From the NCBI RefSeq assembly GCF_014193425.1, contig NZ_JACHZG010000001.1, forward strand, positions 496,001 through 560,000: a stretch of DNA of 64,000 bases, in the 5' to 3' direction. The notes beneath the pieces were generated by a model. It did no database searches. It saw only the letters and a program-made list of their open reading frames with translations, and had not been told where the DNA came from. Shown here piece after piece: positions 29,753 through 41,157 of the stretch. The number at the start of each line of letters is the position of its first letter. The stretch's first letter is position 1. Source of the DNA: Microlunatus antarcticus. GTDB taxonomy: Bacteria > Actinomycetota > Actinomycetes > Propionibacteriales > Propionibacteriaceae. The translations under genes and the position numbers were made by a program.

Positions 29753-31768
29753 TCAGCGACCGCCCGGAGGAGCACCACCCGCGCCCGGACCGGCGCCGCC
29801 GCCCGCGAACGCCCGCGCCCCCTGGTTGGCGCTCGTCGTCGGGAGCGCGGTCGTGGTGTCGGCGATGACCAGCACCTGGCCGGGCGTCACGCCGTCGGTC
29901 ACCTGGACGGTGCTGGTGCCGACAACGCCGAGCGTCACCGGCTTGCGGGTGACGACCCCGCCGGCCAGGACCTGGACGGTCCCCGTGCTGCCGCTGCGGG
30001 TCAGGGCGGACACGGGCACGACGGTCGCGTCCTCCGCGCTGGCCACGGTCACCGCGAGCGAGGCCGTGGCGCCGGTCGGCAGGGTGCGTGCGGCCTTGCC
30101 CGAGGCGGTGACCGTGACGGGGTACGTCGTCGTCGTCGTGGACGTGTCGGGCAGCAGGCCCCGCTGGGTGACCTTGCCGCTGGCCTGACCACCGCCGGGC
30201 GTCGTGAGGGCGACGGCCTGGCCCACCTTCAGGAGCCGGAACGACGCCTCGGGCACGGCCATCTGCACCGACACCGCGCCGGACCCGACGACGGTCACCG
30301 TGTCGCCCGAACCGGCGGTGTCGCCTTGGGCGAACGGCACGTCCGCGACCGTCCCGCTGATCGGGGCGGTCATCGTCGCGGCCTCGAGCTGGGCCTGCGC
30401 GGAGTCGAGCGCGAGCTGGGCCTTGGTCACCGCGGCCTCGGCCGAGGCGACGGTCGTGGTCTGGCCGGTGCGCCCGGAGGTGCCGGTCGCGCTGCTCTGA
30501 CCGGTGGCGGCGGTCGACCCGGCGCCGGTCGACCCGGTGCCGGTCGACGGCGTGCGGGTGGGCGTGCTCCCACCGCCGGTCGAACCGCTCCCACCGTTCC
30601 CACCGCCGGACCCACCGGTCGAGCCCGAGCCGGTCCCCGAGCCCGGGCTCGAGCCCTGACCCTGGCTCGACGCGGCGGTGACGAGGGCGTTGACGGCGGT
30701 GTCGTACGCGGTGCGGCGGCTCGCGTCGGACTGCTGGGTCTGCTGCAGCGTGACGACCGCGGCGATGCAGCGTGCGAGCGTCCTGGCGTCGACCGAGGCC
30801 ACCGGGGACAGCGTCAGCGTCTCGGTCGGGGTCGCCCCCGACGTGGGCGTCGCGCTGCTCGACGGCGTCGCCGAGCCCGTGGGTGTGGCCGACGCGGTGG
30901 GGGTCGCCGAACCCGTGGGGGTTGCCGACGCGGTCGGGTTCGCCGAACCCGTCGGGGTCGCCGAGGACGACGGGCTCGCGGAGCCCGACGCGCTGGGCGA
31001 GCCCGAGGGGCTCGGGGTGACGGAGAGCGGCGTGCAGGCCTTCTGCTGCTCCGCGAGCTGGAGGGCGGCCGTGTGCTCGACCTGCGTCAGCGCCGCCTGC
31101 GCCTTGACGACGTTCCTGGCCAGCGTGGGGAGCGAGGCGGCCGGGAGGGCTCCACCCCCGGAACCACCCGTCCCGGAACCACCCGTCCCGGAACCACCGC
31201 CTCCCGTCCCGCCGGTCGGGGTGGCGGTCGCCGTCGGCGTGGGGGTCGGTGTGGGCGAGCGGGTGGGTGTGCCTCCGCCCGGCGAGGAGGAGGTGCTCCG
31301 GGTCGCGCTCGACCGCGCGGCGCTCGGGGAGGCGCTGGCCGAAGCCGAGGCGCTGGCCGAGGCGGAAGCGCTGGCCGAGGCGTCGGCCGCGTCCTGGGCG
31401 TCCTCCAGCGCGACCTGCGCCTCGGTCAGCGTCTGCTCGGCCTCGAGCTCGGCCGTCTCGAGCGCGGTGTCGTCGATGCTCGCGAGGGCGTCGCCGACCT
31501 CGACGTGGTCGCCGACGGCGACGTCCACCTTCGTGACCGCGCCGGACACCGGGAAGGTGGCCGTGGCCTCCTTCACCTGCGCGACCGTGCCGCTGCCCGC
31601 GTACGTCTGCGTGACCGAGCCGGTGCCGACTGTCGTGGTGGCGTACCGGTCGGCCTCGGCGCCGGAGGCCGTCCCGGCCCGCACCGCGAACCAGACGACG
31701 ACGGCCAGCACGAGGACGGCCGGCACCCCCCAGCGCAGACCCCGGCGGACGGCGACGCGGTCAGCCAT
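29753..31768 (-). CDS. HlyD/MacA-type adaptor with three long disordered inserts
   Basis: 671 residues. An N-terminal transmembrane anchor (residues 13-29) is followed by lipoyl/barrel sequence (TFPVSGAVTKVDVAVGDHVE). Where other adaptors have one continuous helical hairpin, this one has helices at about 104-128, 214-245, 325-366 and 439-463 separated by three low-complexity stretches: 129-207 (Ala/Ser, Pro/Thr, then Gly/Ser), 249-317 (Pro/Ser/Thr/Ala) and 369-437 (Gly/Ser/Thr). After them come the second lipoyl half (TMTAPISGTVADVPFAQGD) and the beta-barrel and membrane-proximal domains. The ATG overlaps the DUF5666 gene by eight bases. Last gene of the five-gene exporter operon. Flexible spacing across the thick wall is a possible purpose; that is inference. 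Confidence 0.82.
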   Translation of the reverse strand: MADRVAVRRGLRWGVPAVLVLAVVVWFAVRAGTASGAEADRYATTTVGTGSVTQTYAGSGTVAQVKEATATFPVSGAVTKVDVAVGDHVEVGDALASIDDTALETAELEAEQTLTEAQVALEDAQDAADASASASASASASASASASPSAARSSATRSTSSSPGGGTPTRSPTPTPTPTATATPTGGTGGGGSGTGGSGTGGSGGGALPAASLPTLARNVVKAQAALTQVEHTAALQLAEQQKACTPLSVTPSPSGSPSASGSASPSSSATPTGSANPTASATPTGSATPTASATPTGSATPSSSATPTSGATPTETLTLSPVASVDARTLARCIAAVVTLQQTQQSDASRRTAYDTAVNALVTAASSQGQGSSPGSGTGSGSTGGSGGGNGGSGSTGGGSTPTRTPSTGTGSTGAGSTAATGQSSATGTSGRTGQTTTVASAEAAVTKAQLALDSAQAQLEAATMTAPISGTVADVPFAQGDTAGSGDTVTVVGSGAVSVQMAVPEASFRLLKVGQAVALTTPGGGQASGKVTQRGLLPDTSTTTTTYPVTVTASGKAARTLPTGATASLAVTVASAEDATVVPVSALTRSGSTGTVQVLAGGVVTRKPVTLGVVGTSTVQVTDGVTPGQVLVIADTTTALPTTSANQGARAFAGGGAGPGAGGAPPGGR
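30840..30990. repeat. In-gene tandem repeat coding Pro/Thr/Ser/Ala
   Basis: Units of about 36 bases built on CCCGTGGGGGTTGCCGACGC recur about three times and encode the [20 protein letters not shown] stretch of the second adaptor. A second, shorter-period repeat lies at 31325-31382 (GAGGCGCTGGCCGAAGCC and variants), encoding alternating Ala and Ser. Both are prone to length change. Confidence 0.65.
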
Positions 31769-32642
31769 TCGCGGTGCTCCCGCCGGCGGGCTGCCCGCCC
31801 TGGCCCGGCTGCCCGCCCTGACCACCGCGGCCGCCGCCGAACGTGGCGCAGGTGCCGTCGGAGGTCGGTGCGCTCAGCCGGACGGTCGTGGCGGTCAGGG
31901 CGCCGGTGCCGTTGGTGGTGCCCGTAGCCGTCGCGCAGCGGCCGACCGTCGCCGCCTTGGCGCTGGCCTTCGCGACCTGCGACCAGGTGGTGGCCGAGGT
32001 CGTGGTCACGGTGACGTCGGTCGTGGTGCTCGCGCCCGGGCGGGTCTCGGCGACCACGAAGCTCGAGCCGTCGACCGAGCTGACCCGGCCGCTGGTCCCG
32101 CGGCCGAACCCGGCGGCGCCGGAGGGCGCTCCCGACGGTGCCGTGCCGCCCGGAGCGGCACCCGACGGCGCCCCGGACGGAGCCGCCCCCGAGGGTGCGC
32201 CCGCCGGCCGGGCGCCGCCCGCCCCGCCCGGGCACGACCCGTCGACGGCGGGGCTGAGCGTGACCGACGACGCCGCCACCGTGGTCGCCGGCGTGGCACC
32301 GGCGGCGGCCTCCGCGGTCCGGACCGTGGCGCAGAGCCCGCTGGCCAGGTCCGACGCCTTGGCGGTCTTCGTCTCGCTGAACGTCGTCTTGTCCGTGTAG
32401 GTCACGGCCGTCTGCTCCGTCGTGCTCTGCACCTGGAGCGTCGTGCCCGACACCGCGGCGATCAGCCCGGACACCCCCGGCTGACGCTGGCCGCCCGCGC
32501 GTTGACCCGAGGCGGCCCCGCCGGACGGGTCGGCTCCGGCGGTGCTGGTGCCCGGGCTGCTGCACCCCGCGAGCGCGAGGGCGAGGCCGGCGGTGAGGGC
32601 GGCGGCGAGCATCGCCGGGCGGGTGGGCGTACGGACGGACAT
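31761..32642 (-). CDS. DUF5666-type lipoprotein
   Basis: 293 residues. A signal peptide ends in the lipobox LALAGC (Cys near residue 27). Two copies of a small beta domain resembling DUF5666 are visible: [20 protein letters not shown] with [20 protein letters not shown], and [20 protein letters not shown] with [20 protein letters not shown]. Between them is a Pro/Ser/Gly/Ala linker ([20 protein letters not shown]). The C-terminus is Gly/Gln-rich. The ATG at 32642 was chosen because the signal peptide starts there. It sits between the permease and second adaptor genes, so it probably works with the exporter on the outside of the membrane. Function of the domain is unknown. Confidence 0.75.
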   Translation of the reverse strand: MSVRTPTRPAMLAAALTAGLALALAGCSSPGTSTAGADPSGGAASGQRAGGQRQPGVSGLIAAVSGTTLQVQSTTEQTAVTYTDKTTFSETKTAKASDLASGLCATVRTAEAAAGATPATTVAASSVTLSPAVDGSCPGGAGGARPAGAPSGAAPSGAPSGAAPGGTAPSGAPSGAAGFGRGTSGRVSSVDGSSFVVAETRPGASTTTDVTVTTTSATTWSQVAKASAKAATVGRCATATGTTNGTGALTATTVRLSAPTSDGTCATFGGGRGGQGGQPGQGGQPAGGSTANG

Positions 32643-32688
32643 GGTTCTCCTGGGGTTGCGCAGAGGGGGCGGAGCGGAGGGTGGCGCG

Positions 32689-34010
32689 TCAGTCGCTGCG
32701 GAGCGCGTCGATAGGGGCGAGGCGGGCGGCGCGGGAGGCGGGGTAGACGCCGGCCACGACCCCGACGGCGAGCGCAACCCCGAGCGCGCCGAACGAGGCG
32801 GGCAGCGAGATCGTCACGGGCTGCCCGATGAGCGCCGGCAGCAGCCAGGCGCCGAGGTAGCCGGTGCCGAGCCCGAGGACGCCGCCGGCCAGGCTCAGCA
32901 GGCAGGCCTCGGCCAGGAACTGGCGGCGGATGAGCGCCGGTGGCGCGCCGAGGGCCTTGCGCAGGCCGATCTCGCGGATCCGCTCGGAGACCGAGACCAG
33001 CATGATGTTCATGACCCCGATCCCGCCGACCAGGAGCGAGATGCCGGCGACGCCGGCGAGCAGGATCGTCAGGGTCTTCGACGTCGCGGTCGCGGCCTGG
33101 ACCAGGGACTGCTGGCTGGTGATCGAGAAGTCGACGGTGCCGGTCGTCCCGCCGGTCCCGCCGGTCGTGGTGGTCCCCGCCCGCGTCCCCGTCGTGCCCG
33201 TCCCCGCCGTGCCCGTGGCGCCGGTGTCGTGCCGGGTCGCCAGGGCGGCGTACGCCTCCTGGTAGGCCGCAGAGAGCCGGTCGCCCGAGGCGGCCTCGAG
33301 GTAGATCGACGACACGGAGCCGGTGGTGGTCGAGCCGACCACCTGGTCGGCGGTGCTCATCGGCGTGACGGCGAGGTCGTCCTCGTCGGTCGTGCCGGTC
33401 GAGCCGCTCGCGGCCAGCACCCCGACGACGGTGAACGCGGTCCCGCCGAGCGTGACGGTGCTGCCGACCCCCGTCCGCAGCCCGAGCTCGGACACCGTCG
33501 TGTCGCCCAGGACCAGGACGTGGGCCGCGGTCGTCTCGTCGGCGGCGGTGAGGAAGCGGCCGGCGCTGAGCGTCCGGGCGCGCACGCCCAGCCAGTCCGG
33601 CGTCGTCGCCGTGACCGTGGTCGTCCACGTGGTGGTGCCCTGGGTGAGGACGCTCGAGCTGGTCCGGACCGGGGCCACGTGGGCGATGTCCGGGGCGACG
33701 GCGGGGTCGGCCAGGGCCGTGGCGTCCGCAGTCGTCAGGGTCGTCGCGGTGCCGCGCCCGCCGCGGACGCCGCCGGTCGTCGAGCTGCCGGGGGAGACCA
33801 CGAGCAGGTTGCTGCCCAGGCTGTCGATCTGCGCCGCGACCTGGGCCTGGGCACCCTGGCCGAGACCGACGGTGAGGGTGACGGAGGCGATGCCGATCCA
33901 GATCCCGAGCACGGTCAGCAGCGAGCGCATGCGGTGCGTGCGGACCGACTCCAGGGCGATCCCGAGGGTCTCACCCGCCCGGACGCGGGGCGGGTGGAGC
34001 GCGGGGGTGC

Positions 34011-34014
<4 letters not shown>
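32689..34014 (-). CDS. MacB/FtsX-type ABC permease
   Basis: 441 residues. MacB-like core: an N-terminal helix ([20 protein letters not shown]), a ~250-residue extracellular domain, and three C-terminal helices with the signature [20 protein letters not shown] and GLRKALGA, ending [18 protein letters not shown]. The extracellular domain carries a Thr/Gly-rich insert ([20 protein letters not shown]) not usual in the family, echoing the low-complexity inserts in the neighbouring adaptor. GTG start overlaps the ATPase stop as GTGA. With the ATPase it forms a mechanotransmission-type exporter pumping substrates taken up from outside the membrane. Confidence 0.92.
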
Positions 34015-34714
<700 letters not shown>

Positions 34715-34718
<4 letters not shown>

Positions 34719-35983
34719 CGGGTCCCCCCGCCGGTGCCGTTCCCCGTGCCCGCGCCCGGCTGACCACCCGGGACGCCGCCGCCGAAGCCGCCGGTCCCGT
34801 TCCCCGTGCCGCCGAAGCCACCCGAGCCGGCGCTGCTGCGGCCGGACGCGTTCCCGCCCGCGGCCCGGCCGGGGACCGTCACGACGACCTGGTCGCCCGC
34901 GGCGAGGCCCTGCGTCACCTCGGTCGTGGCGCCGTAGCTCGTGCCGAGCGTGACCGGGGTGGCGACCTTCTGCGTGCCGACGAGCCGGGTGACCACGGTC
35001 TGGCCGTTGGCGCTGGAGACCGCCGCGGTGGGCACGGTCAGCACGTCGTCACGCTGGCTGACGATGATCGACACCGTGGCCGTGGCGCCCGCGTACAGGT
35101 CCTTGCGGGTCCCGGTCACGGTGATCACGACCGGGAACGTCGCGCTGCCGGCGGCCGTTCCGGTCCCGGCGCTCGTCGAGCCGGAGGTCGAGGCCATGAC
35201 GGCCACCGACGACACGGTGCCGAAGACGGTCGAGGTCGAGCCGCTCGTGGTGATCTGGGCCTGCAGGCCCTTCTTGACCTTGGCCAGGTCGGCGCTGCCG
35301 ACACCGGCGGCGACGGTGTAGCGGTCGGTCGAGATGACCGTCACCGCGGCGGTGGTCGTGCCGGTGGTGCCCGTGCCGGAGGAGCCGGAGGAGCCCGAGC
35401 CGGAGGACGCCGAGCCGGAGCCGACCGTGTCGCCCTTGGCCACCCCGACCTCGGCCACCGTCCCCGCGAACGTGGCGCGAAGCCTGGCTGCGTCCCGGGC
35501 GGTCTCGGCGGTGGAGACGGTGCTCTCGTCGACCGCCACCTTCGCCTTCGCCGCGCTCAGCTCCGCCGCTGTCGTGTCGTCGTCGTCCTCGGCGGTGGTG
35601 AGGTCGTCCTGCGCGGACTCCAGGTCGGCCTGCGCCGCGTCGAGGTCGGCCTGGAGGTCGTCGTCGTCCAGCGTGGCCAGCACGTCGCCCTTGGCGACCT
35701 GGTCGCCGACGGCCACCTTCACCGACGTCACGGTGCCGGCGGCGCCGAAGGAGAGGTCCGCGCGGCGGGCGGGTTCCACGGTCCCGGTCGCCCCGACCGT
35801 CTCCTTGACCGTCTCCTGGGCGAGCGTCACGGTCCGCTCGGTGGCGGCCGGCGTCGTGCTCGCCCGGGTCAGGCTCCAGGCCAGGGCGCCGCCGCCGCCC
35901 ACCAGGACGACCGCGGCCGCCGCGACGACCAGCCAGAGCCGACGGCGTCGGGGGCGGGCGTTCGTGGGGCGGGCTCGGCGCAC
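34715..35983 (-). CDS. HlyD/MacA-type membrane fusion adaptor
   Basis: 422 residues, first gene of the exporter operon. An Arg-rich N-terminus leads into a transmembrane anchor ([20 protein letters not shown]). The first lipoyl half ([20 protein letters not shown]) is followed by an acidic helical hairpin ([20 protein letters not shown]), then the second lipoyl half ([20 protein letters not shown]) with a short Gly/Ser insert, barrel and membrane-proximal domains, and a Gly-rich tail. The GTG at 35983 has GAGGAC about seven bases upstream. In a Gram-positive cell it would link the MacB-type permease to the wall or to substrate, as there is no TolC. Confidence 0.9.
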
Positions 35984-36132
35984 GGCTGCGTCCTCGTTCT
36001 GCTCGTGACGGGACGCGGACGGTCCCGGGGCTCGCCGTGATCTTGGTGAGGTCGGCTATGCGACGTCTGGGGCCGACCTGTGGTGCGGCTGTGACCGCCG
36101 GCCCCGGCCGCAGGAGGACGGGGCGGCTGGCC

Positions 36133-37008
36133 TCAGGCGGGCCGGGCGACCCGGTGGAGCGTGGGGGCGTGCCGGGCGCTGAGCTCGCGCAGGTCGTCGA
36201 AGAGCCGGGCCATCTCGTTGCCCGGGTCGAGGACGTCGAAGCGGAGCACCAGCTTGGGCTCGTCGTACGCCACGTAGAGCTGGCGGTCGTAGAAGGCGCA
36301 GTCGCGGGGGAGGTCGCGGCCCGGGAAGGCGGTCCGGAAGTCGCCCGTGCTCATCCAGTACGTGTCGACGTCGCCGGTGTGACGCCAGTAGTACGTCATC
36401 ACGTCGTCGTCGGCGAGGTCGGCCTCCATCGCGTCGAGGTCGGCGTCGTCGACCAGCAGCAGCCGCGTCTTCACGCCCATGGGCTTGTCGCGGAGGCCGT
36501 CGAGGTAGTGCCCGGCGTCGGTGTCGCGGTACCAGCGGAAGCCGGAGGTGTGCACGCCCTCGTAGCGGGCGGCGTGGTCGATCGCGAGCTCCAGCACCCG
36601 TAGGTAGGACGCGACGCCGACGTCGGGGATGCTGCGGAACTTGTCCTTCATGGACGCCGTGATCAGCTCGTCCAGCGCCGCGTGGTGGCGTGGCGCGTCC
36701 ATGAGCATGCCCAGCGCCTGGTCGGCGAAGCCCAGCCGACGCGTCAGCCGGGCGACGTCACGCTCGAGCGCGGCGACCGCACGGACGGCGCCGTCGGTCA
36801 CCTCGGTCTGCGCCTTGAACACCTCGAACAGCCAACCGCCGGCGAAGCCGACGACGCCGGACGCCACGATCGACGGCAGTCGCGCGAGCGAGAACGTGCT
36901 GCCGCCGGTCAGCTGCGTGACCGCCACGTCGAAGACCAGGCCGAGCAGTGCGCCGACCAGCGCCGCCTTCACCAGGCGGGCGTAGCTGAGCCGGTCGGGC
37001 GTCACCAC
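36133..37008 (-). CDS. Membrane protein of unknown function (291 aa)
   Basis: Two N-terminal transmembrane helices (ALVGALLGLVFDVAVTQLTG and IVASGVVGFAGGWLFEVFKA), a helical stretch, then a ~190-residue soluble domain: KFRSIPDVGVASYLRVLELA, EGVHTSGFRWYRDTDAGHYL, TRLLLVDDADLDAMEADLAD, YYWRHTGDVDTYWMSTGDFR and YDRQLYVAYDEPKLVLRFDV. The soluble part alternates strands and helices in the style of a phospholipase D-like or sensor domain, but I cannot assign a family. GTG start. It follows the citrate synthase gene by 34 bases on the same strand and could be co-transcribed. The 149-base gap to the next gene (35984-36132) shows nothing clear. Confidence 0.65.
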   Translation of the reverse strand: MVTPDRLSYARLVKAALVGALLGLVFDVAVTQLTGGSTFSLARLPSIVASGVVGFAGGWLFEVFKAQTEVTDGAVRAVAALERDVARLTRRLGFADQALGMLMDAPRHHAALDELITASMKDKFRSIPDVGVASYLRVLELAIDHAARYEGVHTSGFRWYRDTDAGHYLDGLRDKPMGVKTRLLLVDDADLDAMEADLADDDVMTYYWRHTGDVDTYWMSTGDFRTAFPGRDLPRDCAFYDRQLYVAYDEPKLVLRFDVLDPGNEMARLFDDLRELSARHAPTLHRVARPA

Positions 37009-37042
37009 GCGTCCGACCGGCTCCTGGACCTCGCTCCGGGCC

Positions 37043-38422
<1,380 letters not shown>

Positions 38423-38428
38423 GGGCCC

Positions 38429-38458
38429 AATCTAGAAGGACGTCCGAATATCGGTGAA
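38429..38458 (-). promoter_or_regulatory. Leaderless promoter of citrate synthase
   Basis: On the minus strand TTCACC (38458-38453), an 18-base spacer and TAGATT (38434-38429) are followed by six bases and the ATG at 38422. Transcription would start at or next to the initiation codon. It has the same TAGATT -10 as the marR gene at 4076. Confidence 0.6.
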
Positions 38459-38540
38459 GGGCGGTCGGCGCCCAGGAGGGGTGATCCCCACCACCTCGGG
38501 GGCCCGGGCGGTGCGGTTCCGGGCTCGTTCCGTCGTGGTT

Positions 38541-38570
38541 TTGACCGGCTGCGGAGAGCGCGGGTAACCT
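38541..38570 (+). promoter_or_regulatory. Promoter of the rplM-rpsI operon
   Basis: TTGACC (38541-38546), an 18-base spacer and TAACCT (38565-38570) form the best -35/-10 pair in the window. Transcription would start near 38577 and give a leader of ~145 bases before the L13 gene, room for ribosomal-protein autocontrol, though no specific structure was recognised. Confidence 0.65.
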
Positions 38571-38720
38571 GATGGGTCGTTGCGTCCGCGCACGTGTTCG
38601 AGCCGTGCCCGGCCTGGTGCCTGGGGACGCGCGAGCACGGCCGAACCGCCACGAGAACCGCACGAACCGCACCGTAAGAACGATCGATCCACCCACTGAT
38701 CCGAGAGCTGGTCCACGACC

Positions 38721-39179
38721 TTGTCCCCGAACGACAACAAGACGTTCAGCCCGAAGCCAGGTGACCTCACGAGGGACTGGCACGTCATCGACGCGTCTGA
38801 CGTCGTCCTCGGTCGGCTCGCCGTCCAGGTCGCCACGCTGCTGCGCGGCAAGCACAAGGCGACCTTCGCGCCGCACATGGACGGCGGCGACTTCGTCGTC
38901 GTGGTCAACGCCTCGAAGATCTCTCTCGGGGGCAGCAAGGGAACCGACAAGATGTACCACCGCCACTCGGGTCGCCCGGGTGGTCTGAAGTCGGTCCCGG
39001 CGGGCGAGCTGCTCGCCCGTGACCCGCGCAAGGTCGTCGAGCTCGCGGTGTGGGGCATGCTCCCCAAGAACCGGCTCAGCCGCCAGCTCATCAAGAAGCT
39101 CAAGGTCTACTCCGGCCCCGAGCACCCGCACTCGGCCCAGCAGCCGCAGGCGTACGCGATCACCCAGGTCGCCCAGTAG
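38721..39179 (+). CDS. rplM: 50S ribosomal protein L13
   Basis: 152-residue ribosomal protein L13. Family core: [80 protein letters not shown] and [20 protein letters not shown]. The only start codon ahead of the conserved FSPKPGD segment in this frame is TTG at 38721, giving seven extra residues (MSPNDNK) relative to the usual MxTYSPKPG start. The ribosome site is weak (GAGAG), which suits a controlled ribosomal-protein gene. Followed by rpsI after 73 bases. Confidence 0.95.
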   Translation: MSPNDNKTFSPKPGDLTRDWHVIDASDVVLGRLAVQVATLLRGKHKATFAPHMDGGDFVVVVNASKISLGGSKGTDKMYHRHSGRPGGLKSVPAGELLARDPRKVVELAVWGMLPKNRLSRQLIKKLKVYSGPEHPHSAQQPQAYAITQVAQ

Positions 39180-39252
39180 CACCGTTCAGCCTCATCGCTG
39201 AGCAGCCGCAGCACAGACCGCACCACCGAGCTTCTTAAGGACACCCCAGAAC

Positions 39253-39753
39253 GTGACCGAAACCGCCACCGAGATCGCCCCCATCACCGAGGGTGACCGC
39301 GAGATCGCCTACCGCTCCGAGGCCAACCCGGGCTCGACGGGCACCGGCAACCGCCCGGCCGTCGTCGCCCCGGCCGGTGCCACCGGCCGCCGCAAGGAGG
39401 CGATCGCCCGCGTGCGCATCGTCCCGGGCAGCGGTCAGTGGACCATCAACGGCCGCGACCTCGAGAACTACTTCCCGAACAAGGTGCACCAGCAGATCGT
39501 GGCCGAGCCCTTCGGCACCGCTGCGGTCACCGGCTCGTACGACGTCATCGCCCGCATCCACGGCGGCGGCGTCACCGGCCAGGCCGGCGCGCTGCGTCTC
39601 GGGATCGCCCGCTGCCTCAACTTCGTCGACGAGGAGGCCAGCCGTCCGGCCCTGAAGAAGGCCGGGATGCTGACCCGCGACGCGCGGATCAAGGAGCGCA
39701 AGAAGGCCGGTCTCAAGAAGGCCCGCAAGGCTCCTCAGTACAGCAAGCGCTGA
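39253..39753 (+). CDS. rpsI: 30S ribosomal protein S9
   Basis: 166-residue ribosomal protein S9. The first ~40 residues ([20 protein letters not shown]) are a non-conserved acidic extension common in actinobacteria. The S9 core follows: [60 protein letters not shown] and the basic tail [17 protein letters not shown] that reaches the decoding site. GTG start with AAGGA 11 bases upstream. Forms the standard rplM-rpsI pair and is followed after 51 bases by glmM, a conserved order. Confidence 0.97.
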   Translation: MTETATEIAPITEGDREIAYRSEANPGSTGTGNRPAVVAPAGATGRRKEAIARVRIVPGSGQWTINGRDLENYFPNKVHQQIVAEPFGTAAVTGSYDVIARIHGGGVTGQAGALRLGIARCLNFVDEEASRPALKKAGMLTRDARIKERKKAGLKKARKAPQYSKR

Positions 39754-39804
39754 TCGCGCTCGTCGCGGCCGCCGTGTCGTCCTCGCGTCTGGCACGCTGA
39801 TCCC

Positions 39805-41157
39805 GTGGGTCGTCTCTTCGGCACCGACGGGGTGCGTGGTCGTGCGAACGACGAGCTGACCGCCGAGCTCTCGCTGGACCTCGCCGTCGCCGCCGCCCAC
39901 GTGCTGGGCGAGGCCGGCGAGTTCAGCGGGCACCGGCCGTTCGCGGTCGTGGGCCGCGACCCGCGTGCCTCCGGGGAGTTCCTGGAGGCCGCGGTCGTGG
40001 CCGGGCTGGCCAGCGCCGGGGTCGACGTCGTCCGCTTGGGCGTCGTGCCGACCCCGGGGGTCGCGTTCCTGACCGGTCAGCAGCAGGCCGACCTCGGCGT
40101 CATGCTGTCGGCCAGCCACAACCCGATGCCCGACAACGGCATCAAGTTCTTCGCCCGCGGCGGCGTCAAGCTCGACGACACCGTCGAGGACGCCATCGAG
40201 GCCCGGCTCCGTGAGCCCTGGGCCCGCCCCACGGGTGGCGGCGTCGGCCGCGTCCGCGACGACTACTCCCTCGTGGAGACCTACGTCGCGCACCTGGTCA
40301 ACAGCGTCGGCACGCCGGTCAGCCTGCACGGCCTCAAGGTCGTCCTCGACTGCGCGAACGGCGCCGCGTACGTCGCCGGCCCCGCCGCCTTCGAGGCCCA
40401 GGGGGCCGAGGTCGTCCGGATCCACGCGACGCCCGACGGCCTCAACATCAACGAGAACTGCGGGTCCACCCACATGGACTCGTTGCGGTCCGCGGTGCTG
40501 GAGCACGGGGCCGACCTCGGCATCGCGCTCGACGGCGACGCGGACCGTTGCCTCGCGGTGGACGCGGACGGCCGGATCGTCGACGGCGACCAGATCCTGG
40601 CCGTGCTGGCCCTCGCGATGCACGAGGACGGCCGGCTCAAGAACGACACCGTCGTGGCCACGGTGATGAGCAACCTCGGCTTCCTGCACTCCATGCGCCG
40701 CTCCGGCATCGCCGTCGAGCAGACCGCCGTCGGCGACCGCTACGTCCTCGAGGCGATGAAGGTCGGGAGCCACACCCTGGGCGGCGAGCAGTCCGGGCAC
40801 GTGATCATGTCCGAGCACGCCACCACCGGGGACGGCGTGCTGACCGCCCTGCACCTGGCGAGCCGGATGGCGACCACCGGCCGCAGCCTGGCCGACCTCG
40901 CGGCCGTGATGAACCGCCTGCCGCAGGTCCTGGTGAACGTCTCCGGCGTCGACAAGGCCCGCGCGGGCACCGACCCCGGGCTGCTGGCGGCCGTCGCCGA
41001 GGCCGAGGCCGAGCTCGGGGACCAGGGCCGGGTGCTGCTGCGCTCGTCCGGCACCGAGGCGCTCGTCCGCGTGATGGTGGAGGCCGAGTCGTACGACGTG
41101 GCCGACACCGTCGCGCAGCGTCTGTCCGACGTCGTCCGGGTGCAGCTCGGCCTGTGA
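39805..41157 (+). CDS. glmM: Phosphoglucosamine mutase
   Basis: 450-residue enzyme converting glucosamine-6-phosphate to glucosamine-1-phosphate on the way to UDP-GlcNAc and peptidoglycan. Opening [20 protein letters not shown], catalytic phosphoserine loop in [20 protein letters not shown], metal-binding loop [20 protein letters not shown], and sugar-binding [19 protein letters not shown] with the phosphate-binding [12 protein letters not shown] near the end. Starts with GTG at 39805. Its stop overlaps the GTG of the kinase gene, an unusual coupling of a wall-precursor enzyme and a sensor kinase. Confidence 0.97.
   Translation: MGRLFGTDGVRGRANDELTAELSLDLAVAAAHVLGEAGEFSGHRPFAVVGRDPRASGEFLEAAVVAGLASAGVDVVRLGVVPTPGVAFLTGQQQADLGVMLSASHNPMPDNGIKFFARGGVKLDDTVEDAIEARLREPWARPTGGGVGRVRDDYSLVETYVAHLVNSVGTPVSLHGLKVVLDCANGAAYVAGPAAFEAQGAEVVRIHATPDGLNINENCGSTHMDSLRSAVLEHGADLGIALDGDADRCLAVDADGRIVDGDQILAVLALAMHEDGRLKNDTVVATVMSNLGFLHSMRRSGIAVEQTAVGDRYVLEAMKVGSHTLGGEQSGHVIMSEHATTGDGVLTALHLASRMATTGRSLADLAAVMNRLPQVLVNVSGVDKARAGTDPGLLAAVAEAEAELGDQGRVLLRSSGTEALVRVMVEAESYDVADTVAQRLSDVVRVQLGL

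Noticed and set aside
38571-38720. tRNA or small RNA gene in the rplM leader
   Set aside because: No cloverleaf or TPsiC-like arm can be drawn; the stretch fits an untranslated leader.
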